Shown in pieces: positions 41,890 to 51,764 of a stretch of 64,000 nucleotides of DNA. The translations under genes were made by a program, and so were the position numbers. The notes under the pieces were generated by a model that was not told where the DNA came from, did no database searches, and worked only from the letters and a program-made list of their open reading frames with translations. The DNA comes from Clostridium massiliamazoniense (GTDB lineage Bacteria > Bacillota > Clostridia > Clostridiales > Clostridiaceae). Location of the stretch: positions 186,001 through 250,000 of the forward strand of contig NZ_LN879466.1 of assembly GCF_001403635.1 (NCBI RefSeq), read 5' to 3'. The number at the start of each line of letters is the position of its first letter. Positions within the stretch are counted from its first letter, which is position 1.

Positions 41890-42876
41890 TTAATCTTCAT
41901 ATCCATTAGGGTGATTTTTATGCCAATTCCAAGCAGTTTCAATTATTGTTTCTAATGAATTAAATTTAGGTTTCCAGTTTAGTTCTTCCATTGCCTTTTG
42001 TGAAGAAGCTATTAATGTTGCAGGGTCTCCAGCTCTTCTTTCTGCAACTACTGCTGGAATAGGATGTCTAGTAACTTTTCTTGCAACTTCTATAACTTCT
42101 TTAACAGAGAAACCTGTCCCATTTCCTAAGTTATATATTCTGCTTTCTCCACCATTCATTAATCTTTCTACAGCAAGTGAATGAGCTGATGCAAGGTCAC
42201 TTACATGAATATAATCTCTTATGCAAGAACCATCTTTAGTGTTATAGTCATCTCCAAAAATCATTATATGTTCTCTTTTACCAAGAGGTACTTGAAGAAT
42301 AAGTGGAATTAAGTGACTTTCTGGACTATGGTCTTCTCCTATTTTTCCATTTATATGAGCACCAGCTGCATTAAAATATCTTAAAGCTGTGTATTTTATG
42401 CCATAAGCATAATCAGCCCAAGCTAATATTTTTTCAACTAATAGCTTAGATTCACCATAAGCATTTGTTGGAACTGTTTTATCACTTTCTAATATAGGGA
42501 TACTTTCAGGTTCTCCATAAGTGGCAGCTGTTGATGAGAAAACTATTTTTTTTATATCATGATCTCTCATGGCTTCTAATAGAGAAATTGTTCCAGATAC
42601 ATTGTTATTAAAGTATTTTAAAGGTTCTGTCATACTTTCTCCTACAAGAGAATAGGCTGCAAAATCTATAACAGCATCTATTTTATTTTCTGTAAAGATT
42701 TTGTCCAATATAGAACGATCTCTTAAGTCTCCCTCATAGAATTTTCCACCAAGTATAGCACCTTTATGTCCTTTTTCTAGGTTATCAAGAATAACTACTT
42801 CATGGTTATTTTCTAGTAGTTCTGCTACCATATGACTTCCTATGTAACCAGCACCACCACAAACAAGTATTTTCAT
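41890..42876 (-). CDS. galE: UDP-glucose 4-epimerase
   Basis: The 328-residue SDR-family enzyme interconverts UDP-glucose and UDP-galactose with bound NAD. The Rossmann motif GGAGYIG (7-13), the Ser/Thr in FSSTAATYG (114-121), and the catalytic Tyr-Lys of NAYGESK (Y140, K144) are present. AGGAGGCTTAACTT precedes the ATG on the minus strand. It faces the capsule locus and provides UDP-galactose, the substrate of Glf. A MITE-like element lies directly downstream, ending in a hairpin that may also terminate galE transcripts. Confidence 0.95.
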   Translation of the reverse strand: MKILVCGGAGYIGSHMVAELLENNHEVVILDNLEKGHKGAILGGKFYEGDLRDRSILDKIFTENKIDAVIDFAAYSLVGESMTEPLKYFNNNVSGTISLLEAMRDHDIKKIVFSSTAATYGEPESIPILESDKTVPTNAYGESKLLVEKILAWADYAYGIKYTALRYFNAAGAHINGKIGEDHSPESHLIPLILQVPLGKREHIMIFGDDYNTKDGSCIRDYIHVSDLASAHSLAVERLMNGGESRIYNLGNGTGFSVKEVIEVARKVTRHPIPAVVAERRAGDPATLIASSQKAMEELNWKPKFNSLETIIETAWNWHKNHPNGYED

Positions 42877-43009
42877 AAGTTAAGCCTCCTATTTGCTTTC
42901 TATCAATTCTAGTATACCAAAATTATGTATATTTTTTACTTATAAAGAAAATTTTATTTGTTAATATTTTTTATTTTCTAAATTGTTAGGGTTATATAAA
43001 GAAGAGTAT

Positions 43010-43131
43010 TTATAAACACAGACTACACATTTAGGTATCTGAATGTGTAGTCGAAGTTATCTATAAGCATGAGGCTGTTATCTTCTACTTATGAAAGTAG
43101 AAGTATTACAGCCTCTAGCTATGAGATGAAT
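43010..43131 (+). repeat. 130-nt structured repeat, copy G (complete)
   Basis: Stem 1 here is GACTACACATT/AATGTGTAGTC, a base sequence different from other copies yet still fully paired. Stem 2 is GAGGCTGT.../...ACAGCCTC with TTCTACTT/AAGTAGAA, the strongest in the window. Its right end stops at about 6 bp before the stop codon of the minus-strand glycosyltransferase. Confidence 0.85.
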
Positions 43132-43136
43132 AAGAT

Positions 43137-44069
43137 TTATTTTAGTAATGGTCTGCTCAAGAATGGTGATATTCTAAATAAATCAATTAATATTCTTCTT
43201 TTAGTTGTAAGATGTCTTGAATCTATATTAAATAATTTTGATTTTATCTCTTTGCATATTTGTTTTTTATATTTTATATTAGAAGATCTAACCTTATAAA
43301 AATTGTACATAAGTTCATAAGCATACTGATCCTCAACTTTAGGAATTAAAAAAGATAAATCATTTTTCATACAAAAGAGTAATCTATCTTCAATAGCTTC
43401 AATAAAATGAAGGTGTTTTTCATCAAATTTATTAAAGCTTGATGTATCTTTAATATCCTTGCAATATAAAAGTGGAGTATCAGTATAAACAATTTTATCT
43501 GCTTCAAATAATATTTTATGAATCATATATTCATCTTCATAGACTTTACCTATAGGAAACTTTAAATTTTTAAAAATCTCTTTTTTATATAATTTCCCAT
43601 AAATAACAACCATGTTAGTGTATTTATCAGTGTATATTTTATTGAGGCTTTCTTCTTTAGATAAAAGTTCAACATTTGGAGTTATTTCTTCATTAATGAT
43701 ATTTTCTTCATTAGTCAATAAATAGTTACAAATAGCTATATCTGCCGAATTATCTAATATAAGATCACGAAGTGTTTGAAGATAATTAATATAAATAAAA
43801 TGATTACAATCAATGAAAGTAATATATTTACCACAACAGATCTCTAATCCAGCATTTCTGCAGGAAGAACTATCATTATTTTTTCTATGTATAACCTTTA
43901 TATTATCGTATTTAGCTGCATAAGCATCACAAATTTCTGCTGAACCATCAGTAGATCCATCATCAATTAGGATTATTTCAAATTTTTGAAAGCTTTGAGC
44001 TAGTATAGATTCTATACATTTAATAAGATATTTATTTGCGTTATATACAGGAATTATTATACTTATCAT
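43137..44069 (-). CDS. GT2-like glycosyltransferase lacking the DXD motif
   Basis: The 310-residue product has the GT-A start MISIIIPVYNANKYLIKCIE and LIDDGSTDGS, and is alike over its whole length to the plus-distant gene at 51816-52754. The metal- and sugar-nucleotide-binding DXD (FIDSDDW at 86-91 in the other) reads FIDCNHF here (87-90 DCNH), and the preceding ARN segment reads SCRN. It is probably inactive or altered in chemistry. It is the last of three minus-strand glycosyltransferase genes, diverging from the capsule operon. A repeat copy lies directly past its stop codon. Confidence 0.85.
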   Translation of the reverse strand: MISIIIPVYNANKYLIKCIESILAQSFQKFEIILIDDGSTDGSAEICDAYAAKYDNIKVIHRKNNDSSSCRNAGLEICCGKYITFIDCNHFIYINYLQTLRDLILDNSADIAICNYLLTNEENIINEEITPNVELLSKEESLNKIYTDKYTNMVVIYGKLYKKEIFKNLKFPIGKVYEDEYMIHKILFEADKIVYTDTPLLYCKDIKDTSSFNKFDEKHLHFIEAIEDRLLFCMKNDLSFLIPKVEDQYAYELMYNFYKVRSSNIKYKKQICKEIKSKLFNIDSRHLTTKRRILIDLFRISPFLSRPLLK

Positions 44070-44097
44070 TGCTTTGTCTCCCTCAATAATTTAAGTT

Positions 44098-44868
44098 TTA
44101 ATTTAATAGTTTTTTTCTATATTTAATAATTCCTTTTATGATATAGAAAAAAGAATACCATAGGGATCTAAATAAACCTAAATGTTCTATTTCGTAATAT
44201 ATAAAAAATCTTTTGATTATACCATCTAATTTATTTGAAGATCTAGATTTAGCAGATAATCTATATATAGCAAGTGGTTTATTAATACCTATAGCAGTTT
44301 TTGCTTCTTTCATTATTTTAAGCCAAGTAACATAATCTTCATGTTTTTCGTTAGTAACCATTGTTATGTCCTTAACTTTCGTTTTATCTATAATAACCGT
44401 GTCACAGGAAAAATAATTCATTTTTAATAATGATTTATAGTCTATATGATCAGGAACTTCAAAAGTACCATATTTAGTAGATAAATCATGAGAAAATAAA
44501 TCATAAGCTGTACAAGAAATAGGTACATTAGCTTTTTTCATTGCATCAAGTTGCAATGATAATTTATCTTCCATCCATGTATCATCACTATCAAGAAAAG
44601 CTATAAATTGTCCTTTTGATTCTCTTATGGCGGTATTTCTAGCTTCAGCAGGACCCTTATTATTAATATGTTTGATTAATTTTATTCTTCCATCAATAGC
44701 TGAAAAGTCTTGAACTATATTACAAGAATTATCTTTAGAGCAATCATCTACTATTAATAATTCCCAATTTTCATAGCTTTGTTTTATTACACTTTCAATC
44801 ATCTCTGTGATAAAATTTTCGCTATTGTACATAGGAGTAATTATAGAAACAAGATTATTTATAATCAT
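44098..44868 (-). CDS. GT2 glycosyltransferase
   Basis: A 256-residue GT-A enzyme with VSIITPMYNSENFI, IVDDCSKDNS (about 39-48), the acceptor/metal motif FLDSDDTW (91-98, DSDD 93-96) and EARNTAI. The C-terminal part has an amphipathic hydrophobic segment (YYEIEHLGLFRSLWYSFFYIIKGI) that may bind the membrane. It lies 28 bp from the degenerate homologue and 2 bp from the third gene. It probably adds a sugar to a lipid-linked capsule unit. Confidence 0.88.
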   Translation of the reverse strand: MIINNLVSIITPMYNSENFITEMIESVIKQSYENWELLIVDDCSKDNSCNIVQDFSAIDGRIKLIKHINNKGPAEARNTAIRESKGQFIAFLDSDDTWMEDKLSLQLDAMKKANVPISCTAYDLFSHDLSTKYGTFEVPDHIDYKSLLKMNYFSCDTVIIDKTKVKDITMVTNEKHEDYVTWLKIMKEAKTAIGINKPLAIYRLSAKSRSSNKLDGIIKRFFIYYEIEHLGLFRSLWYSFFYIIKGIIKYRKKLLN

Positions 44869-44870
44869 TG

Positions 44871-45692
44871 TTATCTCACGTCCTTATCATTAGTTTTTGA
44901 TGCAATACAAAAATTTTTATAATTTTTACGTCCATCAAACATAGAGGTTATAGCTGAAAGAAAAGTGAGATTACTCTTATAAAGCTTATGTTTTCTAATA
45001 GAGTATTGAAGTATTAAAAGGGTAGAGAGCTTAGATGACATTTCATAGTATATGGCTCCCATATCATTAAAAAATTTATTATCAAATCCAGTAAACCAAG
45101 TAGATTCTTCATGGTTTACAATCCCTATTTTATCTTTACAATAAACTAAATTTAAATTCTTTCTTAAACACTCAAATAGAAGAATATTTTCTTCTCCCAT
45201 TTTATATTTTGAACCTGCACCAAATAGTTCGTTAAAATTAATATTATTTTCTATAAAACTTTTTCTTTTAAAAGTTAATTGAAAAGAAGCAAGCTTCATG
45301 CTTTTTAAATAACCTAATTTACCTTCTTTATCAATAACTGTAGTAGGTCTTTCTAAATTAGAACTAGGGACATCAAAAGCAATTATATCAGCCTCAGGAT
45401 ACTTTAAATAGGCTTGTCTAACTATTTCTATATAATTATCATTATAAATGATATCATCATCAGCTATTATACATATGTCTCCAGTTGCATTGGTTATGGC
45501 TTTATTTCTGCTTTTACTTAGTCCTTTTTCATTACAAGAAATGAATTTTATTTTGTGATTATTGTTATCAATCTCAGTATATTCATCTTTTTTACACTGA
45601 TTTATAATCACAGCATCTCCACGTAAATTCATTTTCTTTATTAGGCTGAAATCCTTTTGGTTCATTGTAGCCACTAAAACTTCAACGTTCAT
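44871..45692 (-). CDS. GT2-type glycosyltransferase
   Basis: The 273-residue product begins VEVLVATMNQKDFS and has the GLSKSRNKAITNATGDICIIADDD segment (ADDD, about 77-80) of GT-A enzymes. The MNQKD and NQCKKDEY motifs resemble the glycosyltransferases that open short capsule cassettes. AGGAGG stands about 8 nt upstream on the minus strand. The three minus-strand genes form an operon divergent from the Wzz-like gene, with a 380-bp shared spacer. Confidence 0.8.
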   Translation of the reverse strand: MNVEVLVATMNQKDFSLIKKMNLRGDAVIINQCKKDEYTEIDNNNHKIKFISCNEKGLSKSRNKAITNATGDICIIADDDIIYNDNYIEIVRQAYLKYPEADIIAFDVPSSNLERPTTVIDKEGKLGYLKSMKLASFQLTFKRKSFIENNINFNELFGAGSKYKMGEENILLFECLRKNLNLVYCKDKIGIVNHEESTWFTGFDNKFFNDMGAIYYEMSSKLSTLLILQYSIRKHKLYKSNLTFLSAITSMFDGRKNYKNFCIASKTNDKDVR

Positions 45693-46019
45693 TAAAACCT
45701 CCTAAATTTATCTTTTGTATTACATACAGGAATTTTTCTTTATTTATTATATCATTAAATAAGTGTAAAAAAAACAAGCTATAATGTTTTTAAAAGGGGA
45801 GAAGTTTACATTAACAATGAAAAAATGATTAAGTATGTTTAAAGAACAGTACAAAATTATTTATATTAAAAGATACTTTCACAAAATTTTAATATAAAAG
45901 GTAAAAGAATCACATTAAGAAAAATATTTGAATTATAGATATGGATAAGGACTTAAGTTATTAGTTAAGAAATTGGATATTAATTAGGTAGAGTAAATCT
46001 TTAATAAAAAATTTAAAAA
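45693..46019. other. Divergent intergenic region of the capsule locus
   Basis: AT-rich, without a gene. It must carry promoters for the minus-strand glycosyltransferase operon and the capsule operon. No JUMPstart-like element was recognised. Confidence 0.4.
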
Positions 46020-46028
46020 TGCTATAAT
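46020..46028 (+). promoter_or_regulatory. Extended -10 of the capsule operon
   Basis: TGCTATAAT about 43 nt before the start codon of the Wzz-like gene; the -35 region (TTTAAT at about 46000) is poor, which suits an extended -10 promoter. Confidence 0.6.
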
Positions 46029-46070
46029 TAACTTCGGAAACTTAAGAAAAAATAAAAGAGGAGAAACTTA

Positions 46071-46667
46071 ATGAAAGATAATTCGATGAGATTTAGTGAA
46101 TTAGTTTGGTTGCTTCGAAAGAGATGGTATATTGTAATAGTTTGTGTGATAATTGCAGTTTTATGTACAAATCATTTTGTTAAAAATAAGTACGTAATTA
46201 CAGATGTAGTTAATGTAACTGAGTCACCAGCTATGCAAAAGGAATCAAGGCTTTCACAATTAGTTAACTATAATTCAGGATTAAATAAGGCTAGTTCAGT
46301 AGTTGATGAAAAAGTAATTAAAGCTGCATTAGACGATATTAATTCGAATTTGGATCCAAGTAAAGTTCTGAAGAATCTAAGAATTCTTGTTAGACCAGAT
46401 AAGAAACAATTAATATTTCAGTATACTACTGATGATGATTCAAATTGGTTTAATGTAATGAGATCTGTAACATATAAATCAATGGGAACCATTAGTTTAT
46501 ACACACCTGGTTTAGATTATAAAAGAGATGGAAACATCGTTATAAAACAAGTTAATTCTATGAAGCAAAGAATAGCTTATGATGTAGAAGGCGGTTTTAT
46601 AGGGATATTTTTAGGATTGGGAGTAATATTTTTTATAGAAAGTATCTTAGATTTTAGAAGAAAGTAG
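46071..46667 (+). CDS. Wzz/CpsC-like chain-length or polymerisation-control protein
   Basis: The 198-residue product has the Wzz topology: TM1 (about 18-36, after LVWLLRKRWYIV), an extracytoplasmic domain and TM2 (about 172-190) with a short Arg/Lys tail. It is smaller than CpsC and lacks the C-terminal tyrosine-rich activator motif, so kinase activation is uncertain. AAAGAGGAGAAACTTA precedes the ATG. It heads the operon, 9 nt before the polymerase-like gene, as is typical for chain-length proteins. Confidence 0.75.
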   Translation: MKDNSMRFSELVWLLRKRWYIVIVCVIIAVLCTNHFVKNKYVITDVVNVTESPAMQKESRLSQLVNYNSGLNKASSVVDEKVIKAALDDINSNLDPSKVLKNLRILVRPDKKQLIFQYTTDDDSNWFNVMRSVTYKSMGTISLYTPGLDYKRDGNIVIKQVNSMKQRIAYDVEGGFIGIFLGLGVIFFIESILDFRRK

Positions 46668-46676
46668 GAGAAATAA

Positions 46677-47900
46677 GTGAATAGTTATTTAGGACATTTG
46701 AACGTAGTAGATATATGTGTATTACCTATATATTTAGTTGTAGTTTTTTTTATATTGTATTATGCAATGAGAACTTTACTTCTAGAGGATAGAAAATATA
46801 ATAAAATATATCTTATACTACTAATTATATTTAATTTTGCTGTATTATTAGCAAGTACTGTTATTAAGCTTATTCCAGATTTTCCAGATGCAAATATGTA
46901 TTCTGGGATTGTTCGAACGGGAATAATGCCACCAAATCAAACTATGGCCGTAGCTGTAGGATTTAAATATGGATCTTTAATATTTAGATATTTGAGTTTT
47001 CATAATGTACTTTGGTATATAACTTTTAACTTTTTAATAAATCAATTAGGAATAATATTGATTTGGAAAGCTTGGATAAAATATAAAAAAGGCGATGTAA
47101 TGCTAATACAACAGAGAATTTATTTTATTTTAACAGCTTTTTATCCAATGGCATTACTTATGGGAATAGTTCCTTTTAGAGGTTCATACTTCTTAATATT
47201 TTTTGCAATATTCCTTTATGGAGCTGTATCAAAATGGGTAATTAATGTTCCTTTTATAATTGGAAGTATTGGAATGATAATTTTAAGAAAAGAATATGTA
47301 ATGGTTGTTGGTGTAATATTTTTAGTTAAACTATATAATTCAATTAAGATTAAAAGTAAATGGCTAAAAGCTGTTCTAGTAATAATAGCAATAATAATAT
47401 GCTATATAGTTGGCTCTTATGCAGCTAAAAAATTATTTAACTTATCAATAACTCCACAAGGGTTAAGTCATTTTAGAAATGGTCAAACAATTCAATATAT
47501 AAACACAAGGTATTCTTATCCTTTAATACATTGGAAGAATTGGCTACAAGTAATAGCTTATTCACCACTTTTATTATTACAATTTTTATTTGCACCATTA
47601 CCAATAGTAAGCCATATAGATCCTTTTAAAGGACTAGCTTATTTAGCAGATGCTTTATATGTTGTATTCTTAACATTATTATTCATAGTAAGAATACATA
47701 AGAATATTAAAGGGAATGGATTCTGGATTGTGAATATACTTGTTCTTTGGGTGTTAAATGGAATGTTTGAATATTATATAAATGCAGCAGTTAGACATAG
47801 GTATTATATGATAATAATGCTTATAGCATTAATAACAGAAGGGTTTAAGTATATAAAAATAGGAAAAGAAAAAGAAAGAGAACCTATGAAGTATTACTAA
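46677..47900 (+). CDS. EpsG/Wzy-like polysaccharide polymerase
   Basis: The 407-residue polytopic product has about ten TM helices, and a position between the Wzz-like gene and a glycosyltransferase as in Wzy-dependent loci. An extracytoplasmic loop with DFPDANMYSGIVRTG, and VPFRGSYFLIFFAIFLYG, match the layout of EpsG-type polymerases, though the GLRYxxGxDYxxY signature seen in the other polymerase of this window is absent. Start is a GTG with AGGAGA in front. It could be a polymerase or another polysaccharide membrane protein. Confidence 0.65.
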   Translation: MNSYLGHLNVVDICVLPIYLVVVFFILYYAMRTLLLEDRKYNKIYLILLIIFNFAVLLASTVIKLIPDFPDANMYSGIVRTGIMPPNQTMAVAVGFKYGSLIFRYLSFHNVLWYITFNFLINQLGIILIWKAWIKYKKGDVMLIQQRIYFILTAFYPMALLMGIVPFRGSYFLIFFAIFLYGAVSKWVINVPFIIGSIGMIILRKEYVMVVGVIFLVKLYNSIKIKSKWLKAVLVIIAIIICYIVGSYAAKKLFNLSITPQGLSHFRNGQTIQYINTRYSYPLIHWKNWLQVIAYSPLLLLQFLFAPLPIVSHIDPFKGLAYLADALYVVFLTLLFIVRIHKNIKGNGFWIVNILVLWVLNGMFEYYINAAVRHRYYMIIMLIALITEGFKYIKIGKEKEREPMKYY

Positions 47901-47958
47901 AATATGATGAATTATTTGGTGTTTTGTAACACTATATATTTAGAGGAAGGTTAAACTA

Positions 47959-49014
47959 ATGAAAAATATTGTTATTTCTAGCATAGAGCAATATGGATAT
48001 TTAATTGATACCTATAAATATTGTGAAAAATTAAAGAAAAATAATAAAATAACATACGTTTGTTTTGATTATGGTTTTGAAAAAATCGAAGATGAATTAG
48101 TAGATGTTATTTACTTACCAAAAGAAGGTTCATTGATAAAACGTATGGTAAACTTAAATAGAACTGTAGCAAAGGTTGCTAAAAGAAATAAGTGTGATTT
48201 AATATTTAATGTATATAATCCTTTAGTTTTCATAACAAAGTTATTGACTTTAGGAAAAAGAAATATATTAGATATAAGAACAGGGAGTATAGATCCTGTT
48301 AAAGAAAATAGAGATAAAGCAAATAAAAGGATATTATTTAATAGTAAATTTTTTAGTGAAGTAACTATTATATCTCAATCTTTAGCAGAGTTATTAAAAA
48401 TAAAGGATTACACTATTATTCCACTTGGTGGGGATAGAGTATCAAAAAATACAACTAAAAATTTAGATAAAATAAGATTACTTTATGTTGGAGTTTTAGC
48501 AGATAGAAAAATAATAGACACAGTAATTGCTTTTAATAAGTTCGTAGAAAAATATTCTGATTTAGATATTGAGTATGATATAATTGGATATTTTATGGAT
48601 GAAAATTCTAAGGAAGCTAAAGAATTTTTTTCTGAAGTAAATAAAAATCAAAAAATAAATTATTTAGGTAGAAAAAAGCATGAAGAATTAGAAGAATACT
48701 TTAATAAAGCTAATGTAGGAGTTAGTTATATTCCTATGACAGAATATTATGATGTACAGCCACCAACAAAAACATTTGAATATTTAAGTCAAGGGTTAAT
48801 AACTATAGCTACTAATACCAGTGAAAATAAGAGAGTAGTTAATAAAAATAACGGGATATTATGTGATGATAATAGTGATTCCTTTTATGATGCTTTAGAA
48901 ATCTTATTAAAAGAAAGATTTAATTTTAAAACAGATTACTTAAGAGAATCTGTTAAAGAATATAGTTGGGATTATATTATAGATAATAAGCTTATTCCAA
49001 TTATAGAAAAATAG
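47959..49014 (+). CDS. GT4-type glycosyltransferase
   Basis: The 351-residue product has a GT-B fold: N-terminal domain with VVISSIEQYGYLIDTYKYCEKL and a C-terminal domain with LLYVGVLADRK, YLGRKKHEELEEYFNKANVGVSYIPMTEYYDVQPPTKTFEYLSQGL, including the E-x7-E-like donor site (about 265-285). Retaining enzymes of this type use UDP- or GDP-sugars. It follows the polymerase gene by 58 bp. Its stop codon is overlapped by repeat copy H. Confidence 0.8.
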   Translation: MKNIVISSIEQYGYLIDTYKYCEKLKKNNKITYVCFDYGFEKIEDELVDVIYLPKEGSLIKRMVNLNRTVAKVAKRNKCDLIFNVYNPLVFITKLLTLGKRNILDIRTGSIDPVKENRDKANKRILFNSKFFSEVTIISQSLAELLKIKDYTIIPLGGDRVSKNTTKNLDKIRLLYVGVLADRKIIDTVIAFNKFVEKYSDLDIEYDIIGYFMDENSKEAKEFFSEVNKNQKINYLGRKKHEELEEYFNKANVGVSYIPMTEYYDVQPPTKTFEYLSQGLITIATNTSENKRVVNKNNGILCDDNSDSFYDALEILLKERFNFKTDYLRESVKEYSWDYIIDNKLIPIIEK

Positions 49015-49142
49015 ACATAGACTCAATTCAGATGGAATTTTGGTTTATCTGAATGCTTAGTTACAGTTATCTAGAAGAATAAGTCTGTTTATCTACTGCT
49101 TATAGAAGTGAGGAGCATTACAGCTTTTAACTATCAGATAAA
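49013..49142 (+). repeat. 130-nt structured repeat, copy H (complete)
   Basis: It begins at the stop codon of the glycosyltransferase gene. Stem 1 pairs ATTCAGAT/ATCTGAAT. The right arm has TCTACTGCTTATAGAAGTGAGGA and ends CTATCAGATAAA. It leads into the flippase gene after about 110 bp. Confidence 0.8.
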
Positions 49143-49255
49143 ATTAAGTATGAGTTAATGGTGTCTTTTAGTGTCTAAAAGATAAAATTTAGGTAGAGAA
49201 ATCTTCCTAAATTTTTCTATATACAAAAGAAGATTAAGATAAATAAGGAGTTAAC

Positions 49256-50785
49256 ATGAGAGTAAAAAATTCTATAAAAAATGCTAAGGTGGGTGTTATT
49301 TTTAACTTTACAAATTTAATCTTGAGCTTTGTATCTAGGTCTATATTTATTTATTATTTAGGGGTAAACTTACTTGGATTAAATACTGTTTTAGTAAACC
49401 TTATAGGAATATTAAATTTAATAGAGCTTGGTATAGGGACAGCTGTAAATTATGAATTATACAAGCCTTTAGAGGAAAAAAATTATAAAAAAATAAATGA
49501 AATAATGGCTATATTTAGGAAAATATATAAGTATGTTGGAGTACTTGTTTTTCTTATAGGTTTAATATTAATACCATTTTTAAAGTACTTTGTAAAGGGT
49601 GTTATACCATATAATGAAGTTATAGTTTATTACATGGTTCTTTTAGTAAGTACTGCAGGTACATATTTCTTTTCATATAAACAAACATTAATTTATGCGG
49701 ATCAGAAGAATTATATAGCAACTTCAATTTCTGGTATTAGCAGTATAATAAAGGTAATAGCTCAAATTATATTTGTAGTCTTATTTAAGAGCTATTTATC
49801 TTGGGTAGTATTAGGTCTTATATTTAATTTTATCTTTTTAATTATGACTAACAGAAGAATAGATGCTTTGTATAAAGATAGAATTGACTTAAAATATGAT
49901 AAAAGTATAAAAGAATTAACTGCCAATAATCCATCTTTGATAAAAAATATAAAAAATATATTTTGTCATCAGCTTGCTACTATAATATTTCAAAAAACTG
50001 ACCCATTAATTATAGCGGCATATTCAACTTTGAAAGAATCAGGGATTTATTCAAACTACCTGTTAATACTAACAGGGGTTAGTACTATAACAGCAACTAT
50101 ATTAACAGCTATGGAAGCTAGTATTGGTAATTTAATTGTTAGCGAATCAATAGAAAAGACTTTTGATATTTTTAAAGAGTTATGTTTTGGAACTAATATT
50201 TTTTCCATTGTTATTTGTTTTCCATTATATATGGTAATAAATAAATTTATAGAATTTTGGGTTGGACCTAATTATCTTTTTGGAAATGCCATTGTTATAG
50301 TTTTGATAATAAATTTCTATATTGGAATGAATAGAGTAGTAATACAAAATTTCAAAAGTTGTTATGGAATATATTGGGATGTGTGGGCTCCGGTAGTAGA
50401 GTCAATAATAAATATTGTTTTTTCAATATTAATAGCATCTAAGTATGGGATAATTGGTATTTTTATAGGTACTCTAATAAGTAATATTTTAATTGTTTTA
50501 ATATGGCAGCCATTAGCTGTATTCAAGTATGGTTTTAAAAAGAATGTATTTGAATATTATTTTTGGTATATAAAATCAGCTATAATAGCATTCATATTAT
50601 CTTATATTGGATTTATATTAACAGACAATGTAATTAATCATTTAAATATAAAAAGTATGATAGTAAACTTTTTTGTAACAGGAGTTATATCTACAATAGT
50701 AATTTTAATACTTCTATTAATCGTTAATATAAAAAATAAGCATATGAGAAAACTTTTTAATAGAATTAAAGGGATGAGGAGATAA
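49256..50785 (+). CDS. Wzx-type oligosaccharide flippase
   Basis: The 509-residue protein has about 14 TM helices and the polysaccharide-synthesis MATE/MOP layout, with NAKVGVIFNFTNLILSFVSRSIFIYYLG at the start and a central NIKNIFCHQLATIIFQKTDPLIIAAYS loop. It would flip the lipid-linked repeat unit of the first module across the membrane. AAGGAG precedes the ATG by about 6 nt. It is 5 nt from the next glycosyltransferase gene. The repeat copy upstream separates it from the preceding gene but no terminator is seen. Confidence 0.88.
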   Translation: MRVKNSIKNAKVGVIFNFTNLILSFVSRSIFIYYLGVNLLGLNTVLVNLIGILNLIELGIGTAVNYELYKPLEEKNYKKINEIMAIFRKIYKYVGVLVFLIGLILIPFLKYFVKGVIPYNEVIVYYMVLLVSTAGTYFFSYKQTLIYADQKNYIATSISGISSIIKVIAQIIFVVLFKSYLSWVVLGLIFNFIFLIMTNRRIDALYKDRIDLKYDKSIKELTANNPSLIKNIKNIFCHQLATIIFQKTDPLIIAAYSTLKESGIYSNYLLILTGVSTITATILTAMEASIGNLIVSESIEKTFDIFKELCFGTNIFSIVICFPLYMVINKFIEFWVGPNYLFGNAIVIVLIINFYIGMNRVVIQNFKSCYGIYWDVWAPVVESIINIVFSILIASKYGIIGIFIGTLISNILIVLIWQPLAVFKYGFKKNVFEYYFWYIKSAIIAFILSYIGFILTDNVINHLNIKSMIVNFFVTGVISTIVILILLLIVNIKNKHMRKLFNRIKGMRR

Positions 50786-50790
50786 GTTAA

Positions 50791-51759
50791 ATGACTAAGA
50801 TAAGTGTTGTTATAGCAGCTTATAATATAGAAAGGTATATTGATAGATGTGTGGATTCAGTAGTAAACCAAAGCTATAAGGAGTTAGAAATAATTGTTGT
50901 TAATGATGGTTCAACAGATAGCACATTAGAAAAATTAAAAAAAAGAGCTGTTGAGGATAATAGAATAATAATAGTAGATAAGGAAAATCAAGGAGTAATA
51001 GAAGCAAGAAAAAGTGGATATATAAAGGCTACAGGTGAATATATTTTATTCCTAGATGGTGATGATTGGATTGATTTAGACGCTATAAGAAAGCTTAAAG
51101 ATAAAATTGAAGAAAATGATTCAGATATTGTATGCTTTGAATATTATGAAATTTTTGATAATGGTAAAAAAATCGAGGGTATTAAATCAAAGGAGTTTAA
51201 TATTTTACAAGGAAAAGAATTTTTAAAGTATGTATTAATAGGAGATATATTACCAACTATGTGTGGGAAGTTCTTCAGAGTAGGTTTTTTTAAGGATAAT
51301 AATATAGAATTTCCAAGCAATATAAGTTATGCAGAGGATTTAGCATTTGTTGCATCGCTTGGTTGTAATAATCCTAAGGTGCAGTATTTAAATGAAAGTT
51401 TATATATGTATTATCAAAGAGATGAGTCAATAACTAAAAAAATTTCCCCTAAGCTTTTAGAAATAAGTGAAGCAATGAAATTTATAAAGAAAAAATTAGA
51501 GGAAAAAGGTATTTATAATGAGTTTAAAAATGAATTTGAATATACAGTATATCTTCATTGCTTAGTAGGAAAAAAGAATATTATATATGATAAAAATAAT
51601 TCTTATGGAAAAGAAATGTTTAATAGATGGAAGAGCTTTAATATAGATATAAGAAAAAATAGTTATATAAGAGAGCAAATGAAAGAAGCATCTTTTATAG
51701 GAAGATATTTAACTATATTATCAGCAAAATTTTATTTTATAGGGAATATTTTAAATTAA
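50791..51759 (+). CDS. GT2 glycosyltransferase
   Basis: The 322-residue GT-A enzyme has ISVVIAAYNIERYIDRC, VNDGSTDST, and the motif FLDGDDWID (about 88-95, DGDD 89-92), with the ARKSGYIKATGEY segment. The C-terminal 200 residues form a CpsI/EpsJ-type helical domain. It closes the first module; a bidirectional terminator follows. AGGAGA precedes the ATG. Confidence 0.88.
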   Translation: MTKISVVIAAYNIERYIDRCVDSVVNQSYKELEIIVVNDGSTDSTLEKLKKRAVEDNRIIIVDKENQGVIEARKSGYIKATGEYILFLDGDDWIDLDAIRKLKDKIEENDSDIVCFEYYEIFDNGKKIEGIKSKEFNILQGKEFLKYVLIGDILPTMCGKFFRVGFFKDNNIEFPSNISYAEDLAFVASLGCNNPKVQYLNESLYMYYQRDESITKKISPKLLEISEAMKFIKKKLEEKGIYNEFKNEFEYTVYLHCLVGKKNIIYDKNNSYGKEMFNRWKSFNIDIRKNSYIREQMKEASFIGRYLTILSAKFYFIGNILN

Positions 51760-51764
51760 AAATA

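Noticed and set aside
43069-43299. 76-residue plus-strand frame over repeat copy G and the end of a glycosyltransferase gene
   Set aside because: It is built from the repeat and the antisense of a real gene; no ribosome binding site.
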